The notes beneath the pieces were generated by a model, which saw nothing but the letters and a program-made list of their open reading frames with translations, searched no databases and was not told where the DNA came from. 64,000 nt of DNA from Prorocentrum cordatum (lineage: Eukaryota > Sar > Dinophyceae > Prorocentrales > Prorocentraceae). This document shows positions 22,701 to 33,758 of this stretch, one piece after another (positions within the stretch are counted from its first letter, which is position 1; each line of letters starts with the position of its first letter). Position numbers and translations under genes: made by a program. The stretch is from positions 116,001-180,000 of the forward strand of contig CAUYUJ010016137.1 in assembly GCA_963575745.1 (NCBI GenBank). The letters are read 5' to 3'.

Positions 22701-25700
22701 TCGAATTGTCCAACCGCTGGCGCTGCATCGCATACTCGCCGCCGACGGGGCAAGGCAGCGTTCTTCGTTATCGCTGACCGAGCGGGGTAGCCACAGCAGC
22801 CGCGCCCCCCCCGCCATCGCCCAAGGGAAGGGGAGGGGGGGCGAGGACAATTTACATGAGAAACCAACCTATCGGCGCGAATGATCAGCCCTCAGACGGC
22901 GGAATGGAACGCACTCCAACTGCGCCGCGGCGCCACTGCGACGTTCAAGAGCGGCGCTTTACCCTTGCGCGCGCGGATTGCAACCGAACGGCGCCCGCGG
23001 ACGCGGCGCGCCATAATAACAGCGCATCAAGCCACCAGACTGGCGCCAACATGCCGCGGGCGAGCCCGCGGAACTGGCGGCCGCCATTCGCCGCGCCGCG
23101 CCGCAAAGCGCCGCCGCGTCGGGCCAGCGCCCGACGCCCGATCGGCTGCCCGCGCGCCGCCGCCCCTGACGCGCAGGATCACGCCACCCCGCTGGCGCTC
23201 GCTAGCCGCGGCAACGCTTGTTCGGCAGTGCGCGGCAGAAGGAATTGGCGCGCTGTCTGCTACCGCTGCTACAGCATCCGCGGCTCAAGGGCGGCCGAGA
23301 AATCACTGGAGCTGCAGTGGTCGCGCCGGGCGCTCGTTGCGCGAAAGATCGACGCGACGCGATCGGCGCGTCGACGCGTTTGGGGCGCGATGCCAGGCGG
23401 CGCGCGCGCCCCCAGGAAAACGGCAGCAGAAATTACTCAATCACGGCCAGCGCGCTTCGCCCGACAACGGCGCGCCATCGAACGCGCGCGGGCCGCGCGG
23501 GCCCCGAATTGCCGCCCGCGTTGCGCAGCGGCGCGGCCAGCAGAAACAAACAACTCGCAAAACCAAGATTGCTAACATTTGGCGATTTGGGCGCACTGAA
23601 ATACCTGCAGAATGCGAGCGAACATGCGCTACATCTGGGCGCCCGCAAACTGCGACAGGTCGGTAGTACGAACGAGAGCAACTGCAACGCACGCGGGCGG
23701 TGGGCGCTGTTTGCGCTGCGCTCGGCGACCTGCCTGTCAGGGGGGGCGCGCGAGGAATCGGAATGCCCCCCCCCCCCCCTGCGCAACCCAAATCGACTTA
23801 AAATCCCCCCCTCTCACAACATCAGATGCGATTTAAAATGCCCCCCCCCCGCGCTTCCTAAAAATTAACATATGGTTTCGGTAGTTTCGCTAGAAGCGAC
23901 CGATCATTTGCTGGTCATTGTTATAATGTCGTCATTGTTGATTTCGGCCGCGGCGCCCCGCCCCCCCCCCCAAGGCGCGCCCTATTTTCAGTCCGACCCC
24001 CCGCCCAGGCACCCAGTCACACGTGCCAAATGGCTTTGCCCATGCCCGCCACGCCGCGACACTGGATGCGACGATGCGCGCCCGTGAGCACCCCCGAGGC
24101 ACGCGCGCAGGAGCTTCTGGGCGCGCGCACGCAGCCCCGACGCCCACCTGGCGCGCGACGATCGGGCCCCATGCGCTGGCCCCGCCGTGGCCCCTGGCGA
24201 AGGTGCCTGGAAATTCTGCAGGCCGCCGATGCATCAGCGCATCAACTTCGGAGCCCCTGCATGCACCTCCGACGCTCTGCCCCCCCCACGCGCCGCTCGG
24301 GCCCCAGGGGCGGGCGCCGCCCTGAGGCCCTGGAGAAAACGCCCGAAGCCCTTGCAGATACCCCAGAAATACACCTGCAAAGCCGTCGGAACCCCTGCAT
24401 GCACACAAGACGCCCACCCGGCGCGCGACGCTCGGGCCGCAGACGCGGGCCCCACGAGGCCGCGACGATCCAGGCGCCCAGATGCGCCCGCGTGGCGCGA
24501 CGGCAAACCTTCTGCATCGCCCTCCAACTACGACTGCGCTGGCACAGACGACGCCGCGATCGCGCGTCGCGCGGGCTGCGTTCGAACGCGCGCGCGTCGC
24601 GCGCCAAGACAGCGCCGCTCTGGCCCCTGCCGCCGCGGCGCGGGAGTTTGCGCCGCAGCGCGCGTCAACGCCAAACGCCAAACGCGAATGGGAGCGACTG
24701 GGCCGCAATAGTGGGCGCCCATCTCACCGCCCCCCCCCCGCGACGCGAGCCGCGTCGCAACCGCGGAGCGCCGCGGTCGCCGCGGGCGCGCAGCTGCAAC
24801 GCCAGCGCGCGCCGGCAGGCCTGGCTTGACCAACTAGCGCGTGATGGTTGGCCGCCAGTTCTGCCGAAGCACGCCGCGCGGGTTGACGCGCGCGTCCCTG
24901 GGCGCGCAGGGTCTGCGCGGACCGCCCTGCTACTTGGCCAGTAAGTCAGTCGCCCACGAGGTTTGGCACTGCTGGTGTGGTGGCAAGGCGCCGCGCGCAT
25001 CTGCGAGCGAATGTCCCGCGCGCGAAGATGGCGGCCAGTTTATAGCTATTTCTGCGCAGAACAGGCATGCGCCAGGATGATCAGTATTGCTGCAATTAGG
25101 CTGGGCACCCGCTTGGGTTTGCGTTGGGGTCTGCGTTGACGAGCACTTGTAGCTAGCCTGGGCGGTGCGCAGGCGCGGGGGGCATTGCATCGTTGGGCAT
25201 TGGAACGGGGCGCGCAGCGCGTCGGGGCTCGACTTCGGGCGGCGCGCGGGCGCGGGTACGGGCTTGGGAGCGGGCCCTGCGTCGAGCATCGGTTGCGCGT
25301 TGCGAGTCTGACTTCGGGCTTGGGCATTAAGATCGGCGTTTGGCTGGCGCTGGCATTGAGGCCCGCGCGCGCGAGTTGGCTTGGGCGCGGGCGCGGGCCC
25401 CTTCCATCTGAGTGCGTTTGGCAAATGCGTCGGGGTTCGCAGCGCGTTCGGTTTTCTTGCATGACGACCGTAGCTGACACCGAGTGCAGAACAACGTTGT
25501 CGCTTGGCAGCGATGCCTGCCAGATGCCAGTGGGACCTGCCAAATGTTAGTGGGACCTTGCCATGCAGCAGCGCCGACGCACGTCGGGCGGCAGCGCCGC
25601 CTGACAGATGTCAAAGGAGGCCCTCCGCTGCCAGGCGGCAGCGGCGGGGGCGTCCAGATGGCAGCCGTCCTCTTGCTGGCGTGGCGCCGTGTCTCGGCGC

Positions 25701-26440
25701 GCGCGCACTAGCGCTCGCGGCCAAACGCGGCGCCTGGATACGCGCGCGAGCTGGGCTTGGCGCCCGGCCGTGATCGGGCGCGGGGCCCACTCTGAGCGCG
25801 CGCCAGGTCTTGACCACGCTGCGTGCGTGCATGCGCGCGCCCGATCCAGTGCGATCGGCGTTTGGTTCGGGCGCGGGCGCGGGCGTTGGTGCGCCTGCGC
25901 ATCGCCGAGTGTTGCAAGTTCGCTGGCGCGGGCGTGGGCTTGGTCGCGCAGGTCGGCCATGCGCATGGCACCGTACGTTGGCGCACTCACGCCATGGCTC
26001 TGCCTCGCCCCGTGCGCTGGGCATCGCCGTCAACATTCGGTTCGCGCAAGGGTTGTTCATGCGCGCGGCGTGCACCGCCCCTGCCTGGACCACTCTCGCA
26101 AGAGCCCGGTGGCGCCGCCGTCTGCCAGGTGGCCCAAGCAGCGCGGCGAGCATCTGCGAAAACCTCAGCGCGCAGGAGCGCATATTTATTTAACCAGTCC
26201 GCGGCTGCCCTGCGTGCGCAGCGATGTCGCAAGCGATCGCAGTTGGCAAGCACGGAACAGCCGAACGTTCATAACGCAAGTTATAAGGTCAGCGCGCCCA
26301 AAGCTTTAGGCGTCAACGCAGGCCTCCGTACTGCGCAAGAATCTGCTTAACAATCTATATATACATATATGCACATATTATATGGATACGCACGCGTCAA
26401 ACGCTCATGCCTTGTCTGGTGTTCAGATAGCACTGCTCAA
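19800..26440. other. GC-rich sequence without a supported gene
   Basis: Very GC-rich DNA with GCGC-rich degenerate repeats (strongest at about 20880-21560 and 25190-26030). Short C or G runs occur near 22220, 22350, 23768, 23845, 23965 and 24735. Two copies of ACGCCCACC(T/C)GGCGCGCGACG lie at 24138 and 24408. Many overlapping frames are open on both strands because GC-rich sequence lacks stops. None shows a recognisable motif, so no gene is called, though parts of the decayed minus-strand genes may extend here. Confidence 0.5.
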
Positions 26441-26827
26441 AACTACGCACGTACATGTTCACCCAAAGTGCCCTGTGAAATGCCTAACGCACAATCTTGC
26501 CACGACAGCCCGAGCGATGGATCGCGCGACGCCCAGAGGAAGGGGCAACGACGACGCCAATGCATCATTGCAGCGCGGCAGCGCAACGCAATCAGAGGCG
26601 TGATGCACGCGCGGTCTTCATCGGGGTCTCTAGGGAGCGTCTTGGGGGCTTCCTGGGCCACTGGGGGCCTGCTCGGGCCCTGCCGGCCGCCCTCGGGCAC
26701 GCGTGGGTCTCCCTGGGGGCCGCGCTCAGCGATGGCAGCGCCTCTCGTCAGGGCAGCTGGTTTGGCCCGAAAGTCGTGCGCCATGGCGACGCGCGCCCAA
26801 GACCAATACTACGGCTGGTAGGCGTCT

Positions 26828-27205
26828 TTAGACCAACACCATCTCCCGCGCCTCCCAGCGCCAACGCCCAAAATCGCCTACCCTTGCCAGCGCATCCCTC
26901 TCCGCGTTCTGGACCTCAGAAGCAAATCGCGTCGAGCTTGCCAGTCTTCCCTTCCCAATCCCCCTTCCTCCTCCAGCCTGCCATCCTTTCCGTGCAAAGG
27001 CGCCCTGTACTCTCTGCAGCATGGCTCCAAGGACCCTGGGCGCGATCGCAACTCCAGACTGCAATGCGACTTTGTCGTGGGGCAGCCGGCGAGAGCGATT
27101 GAATGAAGAATCCAGGGTGACGATAAAGAGGGAACGCGGCCGTGGTAAAATTAGGGGTGCGCACGATGCGCCCTCGCCACTTTCACGGGATAACAGAATC
27201 AACAT
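26828..27205 (-). CDS. Possible short minus-strand frame, unknown
   Basis: An open frame of about 125 codons rich in Arg and Ala, lying on the same strand as the gene remnants on either side. No motif, no clear start context and competing frames (for example 26916-27164) make this weak. It may be a remnant exon of the neighbour at 27338-28500 or chance. Confidence 0.15.
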   Translation of the reverse strand: MLILLSRESGEGASCAPLILPRPRSLFIVTLDSSFNRSRRLPHDKVALQSGVAIAPRVLGAMLQRVQGAFARKGWQAGGGRGIGKGRLASSTRFASEVQNAERDALARVGDFGRWRWEAREMVLV

Positions 27206-27337
27206 CCCAGGGTCTGGTTCATCATTTGTTCACCGCGTGACGGACGCCAACTCCGCACCGTCAATGTCGCATGTTTCGCTCTCGGCGGGCAAACTGCCAG
27301 GGCCTGGCCTTGCGTCCAACGCGCAGACGGCCCAGGA

Positions 27338-28500
27338 TTACGGCTGGTGGGTCGGCTCAAGCGGTTCGTCTGGCAGCTGGGGCCTCTCCGCGCGGAGCAA
27401 CTCCTGAACGTCGGGGTCCGCGGTGGCAATCAAGCGACGCCGCGCAACTAAGCGAGCAGCCTGGGTGTAGATCGCATTGATCACGTGTTCGCCCTTCGAC
27501 GCGTGGTTGGGGCCATCCTGCCGGAACGCCATCAGGAAACCAAAGGGCAGTCCTTGGGCAGGCCGCTTCCCGAGCACAGCACTGCTCTCCCGACTGCATT
27601 GACATGCCCGCACGGGCACATCGCAACAAAAACGGGGCTTCGGAAGCAAGAGCGGAGAAATCGCACCGCGTGGAAAACGAGCCGTGACGTCAGCGGGAAC
27701 GCGGGGCCCGCCAACGGGTATGTGTCCGCCGCCTGGTGCACCGCCATCGTCGCCCATGTCAGGCTCTTCCTCGACGTCATCCTCTGACGCCTCTGGCGTC
27801 GGGCGCCCGCCGATGGCATCGGGGTCGTCGCCGCCGCCTCCGTCCCCAGCCCAGTCGGGGCCATCGAACATGACGGCGTCGTCCATCAGATCCACGCCGC
27901 TTTGGCCGCCCTGCGCGTCGTCGCTATCTCGGCCGTCCCCGCCTGCGCCGCGATCACCTCCGCCGTCGTCGTCGCTGTCGCCCTCGGGCTCATCTGGCAC
28001 GTGATCTCTGCGGGCCTTTCCGCGGAAGAAGTTCCCAAGCTTGCCAACATCGCCCTCCCCATTCCAGAAAGATACAGCATCGCCCTCACGTCGCTTGGCC
28101 AGTTGCACCGCAGGCACAAATGCACCCTTCATTGCCGCAGACTGCTGGAACTGATAAAACTGGATAGACCACTGAACATCAGTACCATACATGTCCAACA
28201 GCTGCATGAAAACAAGTATTGCGCCTCAGCCATTTCGGTTTCATCGTAATCGTAACTCTCACGTCGTCTGCGCTCCCAGGCGTGCTGGCGGGCATGATCA
28301 CGGCCTTCCACGGTGACAGACATTGGAACGCGATGCAGCTCCATTTCTCAATGGTAACAACATGCATTGGATGATCTGAAGCTTCGCCACCATGGGGCTC
28401 AGCATCTGGTAGCTCGAACGTGCCGACTAAGACCTGGCAGAAGTTCGAGACACAAGGTTCCCAGGGGTCGCCACCCAAGCAGAGGACGTGCGGGCGGCGG
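27338..28500 (-). pseudogene. Broken minus-strand gene, acidic central region
   Basis: Protein-like sequence enters near 28500 in one frame (GGDPWEPCVSNFCQVLVGTF), continues from the ATG at 28344 in a second frame (MELHRVPMSVTVEGRDHARQ) and from 28207 in a third (MQLLDMYGTDVQWSIQFYQF). It then stays open to 27338. The central part is acidic and Gly-rich (Asp/Gly runs at about 27760-27990), and the end is PQLPDEPLEPTHQP. Two single-base frame changes in 300 bases indicate a damaged gene or very small introns. Its upstream side is cut by a foldback element at 28515-28715, which may have disrupted it. No family is recognised. Confidence 0.45.
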
Positions 28501-28514
28501 GGGATGATGGAACA

Positions 28515-28715
28515 AGAAAAAACTGCGTACACTGAAACTGTTGGCGCTCCGCGCGGATTTCTTGGATCTGCGCTGGAACCCCCTCCCTGGCGCGCGGAAC
28601 GCGCCTGGAGCGGCGCTGGAGGCGCCGCCTGGGGGGGTGCCCAGCGCGCAGATCCAAAATCCGCGCGGAGCGCCCAAAGTTGATGTTCATGCTGTCAGTT
28701 CTTCTTCGAGGGAAG
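28515..28715. mobile_element. Foldback element family F copy
   Basis: The left arm (ACTGTTGGCGCTCCGCGCGG at 28535) and right arm (ATCCGCGCGGAGCGC near 28660) flank the core CTGGCGCGCGGAACGCGCC and the GGCGCCGCC loop. It lies directly against the start of the broken minus-strand gene. Confidence 0.75.
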
Positions 28716-28950
28716 GGAGGGGAGCGGCCCGAGGGCGGCAGCAGCAGCAGCTCGAGGGGGGCCCGAACTACATATAAGAGATCATCTAGGGGCTGCTCGA
28801 GGGCGGCGGCGGCACCAGCTGGAGGCGAGGCGAGGGCGGCGCCTTCGAGCCGAAGAGGTCGTCGGAGCCGAAGCCCGCGGCCTCCGCCCGCGCGCGCACG
28901 CGCGCGCGCCAGGCAAGGACGCGGGCGCGGAGAGGACCACAGTCAACTCG
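28716..28950. other. No gene seen
   Basis: GC-rich sequence with GGCGGCAGCAGCAGC-type stretches and a CGCGCGCACGCGCGCGC run at about 28890. Confidence 0.5.
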
Positions 28951-28952
28951 TA

Positions 28953-29114
28953 TTAGGTCGAGCGTGTCCTCCTACAGGCGGATGTTGTCAAAAAATACAA
29001 AAAGTAAAACCATGACTCCAAAATGCTGAAAACATCTACACAAAAAAGAAGGACAAATACACGTCCCCAATCTATGTGTTTGACCAATTTTGGAGAGGGA
29101 CACGCCCGACCGAA
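28953..29114. mobile_element. Short terminal-inverted-repeat element, family T
   Basis: A 162-bp element with left end TTAGGTCGAGCGTGTCC and right end GGACACGCCCGACCGAA, which are inverted copies of each other and of the 24.6-kb element's ends. It is flanked on both sides by an identical 8-bp sequence, AACTCGTA (28945-28952 and 29115-29122). That is a clean target-site duplication, and it fixes the element boundary four bases outside GTCGGGC. The interior is A-rich with no coding capacity. Confidence 0.85.
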
Positions 29115-29122
29115 AACTCGTA

Positions 29123-29815
29123 GGATGAGGACGCGCTGCAAGGACGCAAGGGCCTCAGAGGGCCATGTCGACACTCTGCGAGCGGGGCGCGGCCAGCGAG
29201 AGCGCTCCAAGGATGGGCCGAAAGGGGAGGACGCAAGGGTGACCTTGGGAACTTGCTCTTGAGAAACGGGGACACGAAGCGGAAGAGCCAGAGAGGGCGG
29301 CGAACCGCTGCTCCTCGTCCCTCCTCCTCCTCCTCCTCCTCCTCCTCCTCCTCCTCCTCCTCCTCCTCCTCCTCCTCCTCCTCCCCCTCCTCCTGCTGGC
29401 CGCTCCCCGCGGGCGGCCGGCCGGTCGGAACGGTGGCTTAAGAGAAAGCAGCAGGCGCCCTGCGCCGGGCAGGCGGCAGCCGCTGGCGGGCGCGGCAGCC
29501 CGCGCTTCCCCGGCCGTGGCCGCGGCAAGCACCAGCGCAGGGCCGCCCGCGCACGGCCGAGCCGAGGTCGGTGACGAGCCTCTGCAGAGGGCAGGAAATC
29601 CACCCCGAGAAGAGCCACCCCGACACGCGAAGCCGTCCAGTACACGCACCCGAAGAGGGAATCGAACGGGACAGGGCGGTCTATGGGGAGCGCCCAGGGC
29701 CGTTTGGTAAACGCCATTGGTCGGGTCTGGGCGGTATTTCCTCACTGGACTCTCCGGCGCCGCCAAAGCCGGGCGCGCCGGCGCTCGCGCGCCATCCGCC
29801 CGGACTCGGGTAGAC
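29123..29815. other. No gene; CTC microsatellite
   Basis: Contains a CTC run (29317-29397) and GC-rich sequence. No convincing reading frame. Confidence 0.6.
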
Positions 29816-29824
29816 GAAAAGACA

Positions 29825-29985
29825 AAGACGCCACAAGCAGAGGCTCTTGGCGCTCCGCGCGGACTTCTGGGATCTGCGCCGGGACCTGCGTCGCGCCAGG
29901 GGCGGCGCCGGACGCGCCACCCGCGCGGACCCAAGAAGTCCGCGCGGAGTGCCAAAAGTGTCTGCTTCTTCTTCTTTTTCCTCAT
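29825..29985. mobile_element. Foldback element family F copy
   Basis: Arms CTTGGCGCTCCGCGCGGACTTC (from 29848) and AAGTCCGCGCGGAGTGCCAAAAG flank a shortened GGCGCC-rich centre. The inner palindrome is reduced compared with the copies at 4185 and 11860. Confidence 0.7.
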
Positions 29986-30299
29986 CGATCCGCGCCGTCC
30001 TCCGCCCGAAGCGGGTTCTGGGGGCATGCGGGCACCGCGCTGCACGACAGGGGGCGCCCGGCAAGGAACGCAGGGGGCTCTCGCGTCGCCGCGGCCAGCC
30101 TGGGCACCTCTGACGGGAGCCCAGCGCTCTGACTGCATCGCCTTCGCCCCCTCGCACCGGCGCCGCCGCCCAAGACAGCGAGAGAGAGAGAGAGGTGCCC
30201 GCAGGCCTCCTCTCGGCACGAAGCAGAGAGAGCACCGGGCCCGCAGGCTCTCTAGGCGGGCTCCTGCTCGGGGCTCCCCGAGCCCTGCCCGGCCCGCGG

Positions 30300-30370
<71 letters not shown>

Positions 30371-30488
30371 GCCCGGCCCGCCCTTCTGCTGCGTCGGCCT
30401 GCCTGGTGGCCCGCACAGGGAGAGGAGGGCGGCGAGGGCTGCTCCGCCGGCGAAGGGCGAGGGCGCGGTGTGCTGCGCGTGAGAGCTC
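29986..30488. other. No gene; TC microsatellite
   Basis: GC-rich spacer with a CT run at 30301-30367 just before the giant element. No supported gene. Confidence 0.6.
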
Positions 30489-30496
30489 CACTGACG
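30489..30496. other. Left target-site duplication of giant element
   Basis: CACTGACG here and CACTGACA at 55141-55148 match at 7 of 8 positions and sit at the same distance from the terminal repeats as the exact 8-bp duplication of the 162-bp family member at 28953. Confidence 0.75.
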
Positions 30497-30720
30497 TTGG
30501 GTCGGGCATGTCCCCCTACAGGCGGATTCTGGGAGAGAAGTTAGGCATGCTCAAACAAATAATCCAGAAGCCGCATTAAAGTGATCATTTTGCCCCTCTG
30601 TGGCAGAGGGGGTGCGTTTGGAGGCCCTCTGTGACAGAGGGGGTGCGTTTGGAGGCCCTTTGTGACAGAGGGGGTGCGTTTGGAGGCCCTCTGTGACAGA
30701 GTTGCTCGTCATCCCGTTCC
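30497..30720 (+). repeat. Left terminal and subterminal repeats
   Basis: The outer inverted repeat (30497-30528, GTCGGGCATGTCCCCCTACA at 30501) is followed by the 30-base block shared exactly in reverse with the right end (30561-30590). Four tandem units of about 31 bases (30593-30703) follow, each holding the palindrome CCCTCTGTGACAGAGGG and GTGCGTTTGGAGG. Repeated subterminal palindromes are typical transposase-binding arrays. The role here is inferred. Confidence 0.8.
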
Positions 30721-31125
30721 TCCTCATCCTGCTTCTTGATTTCGGATATGTCGTGCTACCACTGCGCTCATCATCTTTGCGTCTGTGATCCTCGTCGTGT
30801 TTTTCCATGCGTCCTTTTCACAATTTCCACCGCATTATCCTCCATTGCCGTTCTGCCCCGCCATCTACCTCGTCACTCTCCTTCGTCTGCATGTCCTCAT
30901 TCTCTTCCGCTATTTTTTCTCCCCCCTCTGGTTCGATTTCCGCTCTCTGTCCACTTCGTTCTTCCGTTTCCAACCCCCCTTCCTTTCAAGTTCTCTGCCG
31001 TCCAATCACATCGCGTCGTCCCTCGCCGCTATGCTCAAACCATCCCGCGCCCGTGGGATCGCCCGCGAGCAACGGTGCAGCCGGGCCCGTCGCGGCCTAA
31101 CGCGCGCCTGCGCCATCGTCTTGCA

Positions 31126-31578
31126 ATGGGCGATGCAGGCGGATACACATGGGGTGGCGCGGAAGGATGGTGGGATAGCCGCAGCAGCGGCTGGCGTGGC
31201 ATGGGGGGCGGCCATGGTTGGTCAGCGTGGGGTTGGAGAGAGTGGCGACAAGACGGGAACACGCCAACGGAGGGCGCCGAATGGCGCGATGGCCCTGCCG
31301 CCGCAGCAGCGGCGGCGGTCTCGCCTCAACGGCCGTCCCGCTTCGCCGCGCTTAGCGTTGTGAGCCCCCGCGCCCCTGGTCTCGGCATGCCCGAATTCGA
31401 TAATTTCGCGAGGGCTGCCCTCCGAAACTCACCAGAACCTGGGGGCACAATTTCAGGGGAGGGGTCGGGATCCCGAGCCGCGCCTGCGGCGCAGGAGCCC
31501 CGCGCCACCGCAGCGGCGGCGGCGCGCGGGCCCCAGGATTTTGAGAAGTTTGATGTTAATTATTTTTTTGAGTTATGA
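31126..31578 (+). CDS. Trp/Gly-rich small protein, unknown
   Basis: A 150-residue frame from the ATG at 31126. The frame is open further upstream, but that part is pyrimidine-rich leader sequence, so I choose this start. The N-terminus is rich in Trp and Gly (GWWDSRSSGWRGMGGGHGWS). Ala runs in the middle and end come partly from two embedded AGCA palindromes (31177-31192 and 31297-31316). The stop TGA overlaps the ATG of the next frame as ATGA at 31575-31578, suggesting compact, possibly co-transcribed genes. A Trp-rich exon at 54213-54644 near the other end of the element has similar composition. No family is recognised. Confidence 0.5.
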   Translation: MGDAGGYTWGGAEGWWDSRSSGWRGMGGGHGWSAWGWREWRQDGNTPTEGAEWRDGPAAAAAAAVSPQRPSRFAALSVVSPRAPGLGMPEFDNFARAALRNSPEPGGTISGEGSGSRAAPAAQEPRATAAAAARGPQDFEKFDVNYFFEL

Positions 31579-32364
31579 AGAGAGGCTCGGCACTTCGTTT
31601 AAGCAGCACAAACAACCAAGCGTTGAAATGGTGGCGCCACCTGAATGAAGACCCAACTGCCCCGTTCGAGTCAGAAGCCAAGTGGTTTGACAATGCGGAG
31701 CCCACCATGGTCGCTGTTTGCGACCACGGTGCGAGAACGAGCTTTGGTTTCAGAAGCGACGAGGAAGTCCCTTGGCGGCGGCAAGAGATGGTGGCGACGC
31801 TCAGGGAGGAAGATTTCAGGGAGGTCGTGGGGGGGGGCCCGCAGCAGCGGGGCTCTGATCGGCTGTTCCCTCGAAGTCCGGCCAAACAGCTACGACCACA
31901 TGCGCCAGAGTATTGTGCGCGCGCGACAGTTCGCGGGGCAGCGGGTGAAAGTGAAGCTGCCGATGTGGGATTTCGTGTTGCACCGCGACGACGGGGCAGG
32001 CGTCCGCTTGCACCCGCGCTGGGGCGACAGGAAGGTCGAAGCACTGCCCCTCATGCCCCGCGCGGACACGGTGAGGCCACCAGCCGCGGGTTTGGGCGGG
32101 AGCGACGGGTCAGGAACCGATCGCTGGCACAAGGACCTCGGTGTGGAGCGCAAGGTCAAGTTCGACGCCGCCAGAGAGAAGGGGGGGCCGACGCCTCCTC
32201 GGGGGCCCCGCATCAGCGGGGCCGCGGCGTCCAGCGCCGGGCCCTCGGCGTCCGCAGCAGCGGCTGGCAAACCAGTAGTTTGGGGATGGACAGCAAATAG
32301 CGAACAGCTCCCCAGACGATTTGGTTGCGGAGTAGGTGGCTCCGCAGCAGCGGGGCTCGAATGA
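31575..32364 (+). pseudogene. Unknown gene, frameshifted at a G-run
   Basis: Starts at ATG 31575, overlapping the previous stop. About 87 codons (QALKWWRHLNEDPTAPFESE and following) read well until a run of nine G at 31829-31837 directly before an AGCA palindrome. Sensible protein then continues in another frame (YDHMRQSIVRARQFAGQRVK, then KVKLPMWDFVLHRDDG) to TGA at 32362. Either a base was gained or lost in the G-run, or the sequence has a homopolymer error. Palindromes at 32252 and 32342 are read in frame as Ala-Ala-Ala-Gly. No family is recognised. Confidence 0.5.
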
Positions 32365-33280
32365 AGGGCGCGTTGCATTTCGGCAGGGACGCGCGCGTCG
32401 GCCGCCGAGATCGGGGGCGCGCGCGCAGGCGCCGTGGCGCGATCTTCGTTCTGAAGTCTTCCCTCTCCTCCCTGTCCCCCCATCCCGCCGCCCTCAACGT
32501 CGGCTCCTCGCCGCCCGTTCCTCGTCGTTCCACGCCTGTTCGTTCTCCTCCAACTTCCTCTCCCGCTTCCTCGCTCTCTCCTTCCTATTTTCCCTCAATC
32601 CCATTGCATCCCTGGCACCCCATCGAAGTTCGCAGTTCGAAGTTTGAAGTTCGGAGCTCGAAGATCGAAGTTTGAATTTCGAAGCTTCGCACTTCGAGGT
32701 TCGATCTTCGAACCTTCGTCATCTCGTCGTCGTAATCGTCGTCCTCGTTCGTCGTCGTCGTTCCTCGTCGGCGTCGATTGTCGTCGTCGTCGTCGCTCGT
32801 TGTCGTCGTCGCCGTCGTCGTCGTGGTCGGCGTCGTCGTCGTCGGTCGTCGTCGTCGCTAGTCGTCGTCGCTGGTCGCCGTCGTGGTCATCGTCCTCGTC
32901 GTCGTCGTCGTGGTCGTCGTCGTCCTCGTTGTCGCCGTCGTGGTCATCGTCCTCGTCGTTGTCGTGAAACGCCCCACGTAGGAGGAGCAGAGAAGGGAGT
33001 AAGGAGAAATGAGCACGGTGGAGGGAGGAGGGAGGATTGAACAGGAAGAGGAGGGTGCAGGTGGAGGTAGAAGGGATGAGGTAGTTCAGAAGTGGGAGCA
33101 GCAGACTGGCGCAAGGGGAAAAGCCATGTGAGCGCAGGGAGGGATGGCAATGCGATAAAGTGAGCCCGCAGCCGTTGCAGGTCTGCCTCCCGCCGCGCCC
33201 GCCCGCCTCCGCGACGGAACCGCGCAGGGGCCTCTGCCGAAGTCTCCGCAGCAGCGGGGACTGCCAGAGGAGGCCCCTTC
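32270..33280 (+). repeat. Tandem-type duplication, copy A
   Basis: Matches 34171-35218 at nearly every position, from ACCAGTAGTTTGGGGA through a palindrome, a TTCGAA-rich stretch (about 32626-32720), a GTC microsatellite and the start of the next gene. The copies differ in GTC repeat number and by a 30-odd-base insert in copy B near 35120. It mostly covers intergenic sequence. Confidence 0.9.
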
Positions 33281-33296
33281 GCGGTCTTGCGCCGCT

Positions 33297-33596
33297 ATGG
33301 CGAGCATCGCGGGCAAGTGCGACGTCGATGACTTCGAGCTCATCGCGACGGATGGCAGTGCTTGGAGCTGGGCGACCACGGTGGTGCGGTTCATCGGGTG
33401 GCGCAATCGCTGCCGCCATGCGCGCGCCGTTGGAGTCAAGGGCCAGATGCTCGTCGACCAGGCGCGGCAGATGATGGAGGAGGCGCGCCGCACCGAGGAG
33501 AAGGGCAAGATGATGCTTGAGATGTCGAAGAAGACGGCGAAGGACATCCCAGGCAGCATTCGGCACTTCTGCCGCCAGCCGCACCAGGAGAGCTGA
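33297..33596 (+). CDS. Small helical protein, unknown
   Basis: A 99-residue frame starting ATG GCG at 33297. The C-terminal half is charged and helical (VDQARQMMEEARRTEEKGKM), possibly a coiled coil. The sequence just upstream (33160-33280) matches the 5' part of the gene at 35134 but in a shifted frame, so this may be the remnant of a partial paralogue whose 3' part was replaced. Low-to-moderate confidence. Confidence 0.35.
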   Translation: MASIAGKCDVDDFELIATDGSAWSWATTVVRFIGWRNRCRHARAVGVKGQMLVDQARQMMEEARRTEEKGKMMLEMSKKTAKDIPGSIRHFCRQPHQES

Positions 33597-33758
33597 GCGG
33601 CGATCGGGGCTGGGCCGATAGAGGAGGATGAGGAGGAAGAGGAGGGGGGATGAGGAGAGGAGGAGGAGGGGGATGAGGAGTTGGAGGCAGCACGCGCACC
33701 CGCACTAAGAGCCGCCAGCCGCGCCCGTCTCCGAGCTTGAAACCCGAGCTTGGCTGGA

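Noticed and set aside
20459-26350. Numerous 100-300 codon frames
   Set aside because: GC-rich sequence with few stops. Frames overlap on both strands and show no motif or consistent composition.
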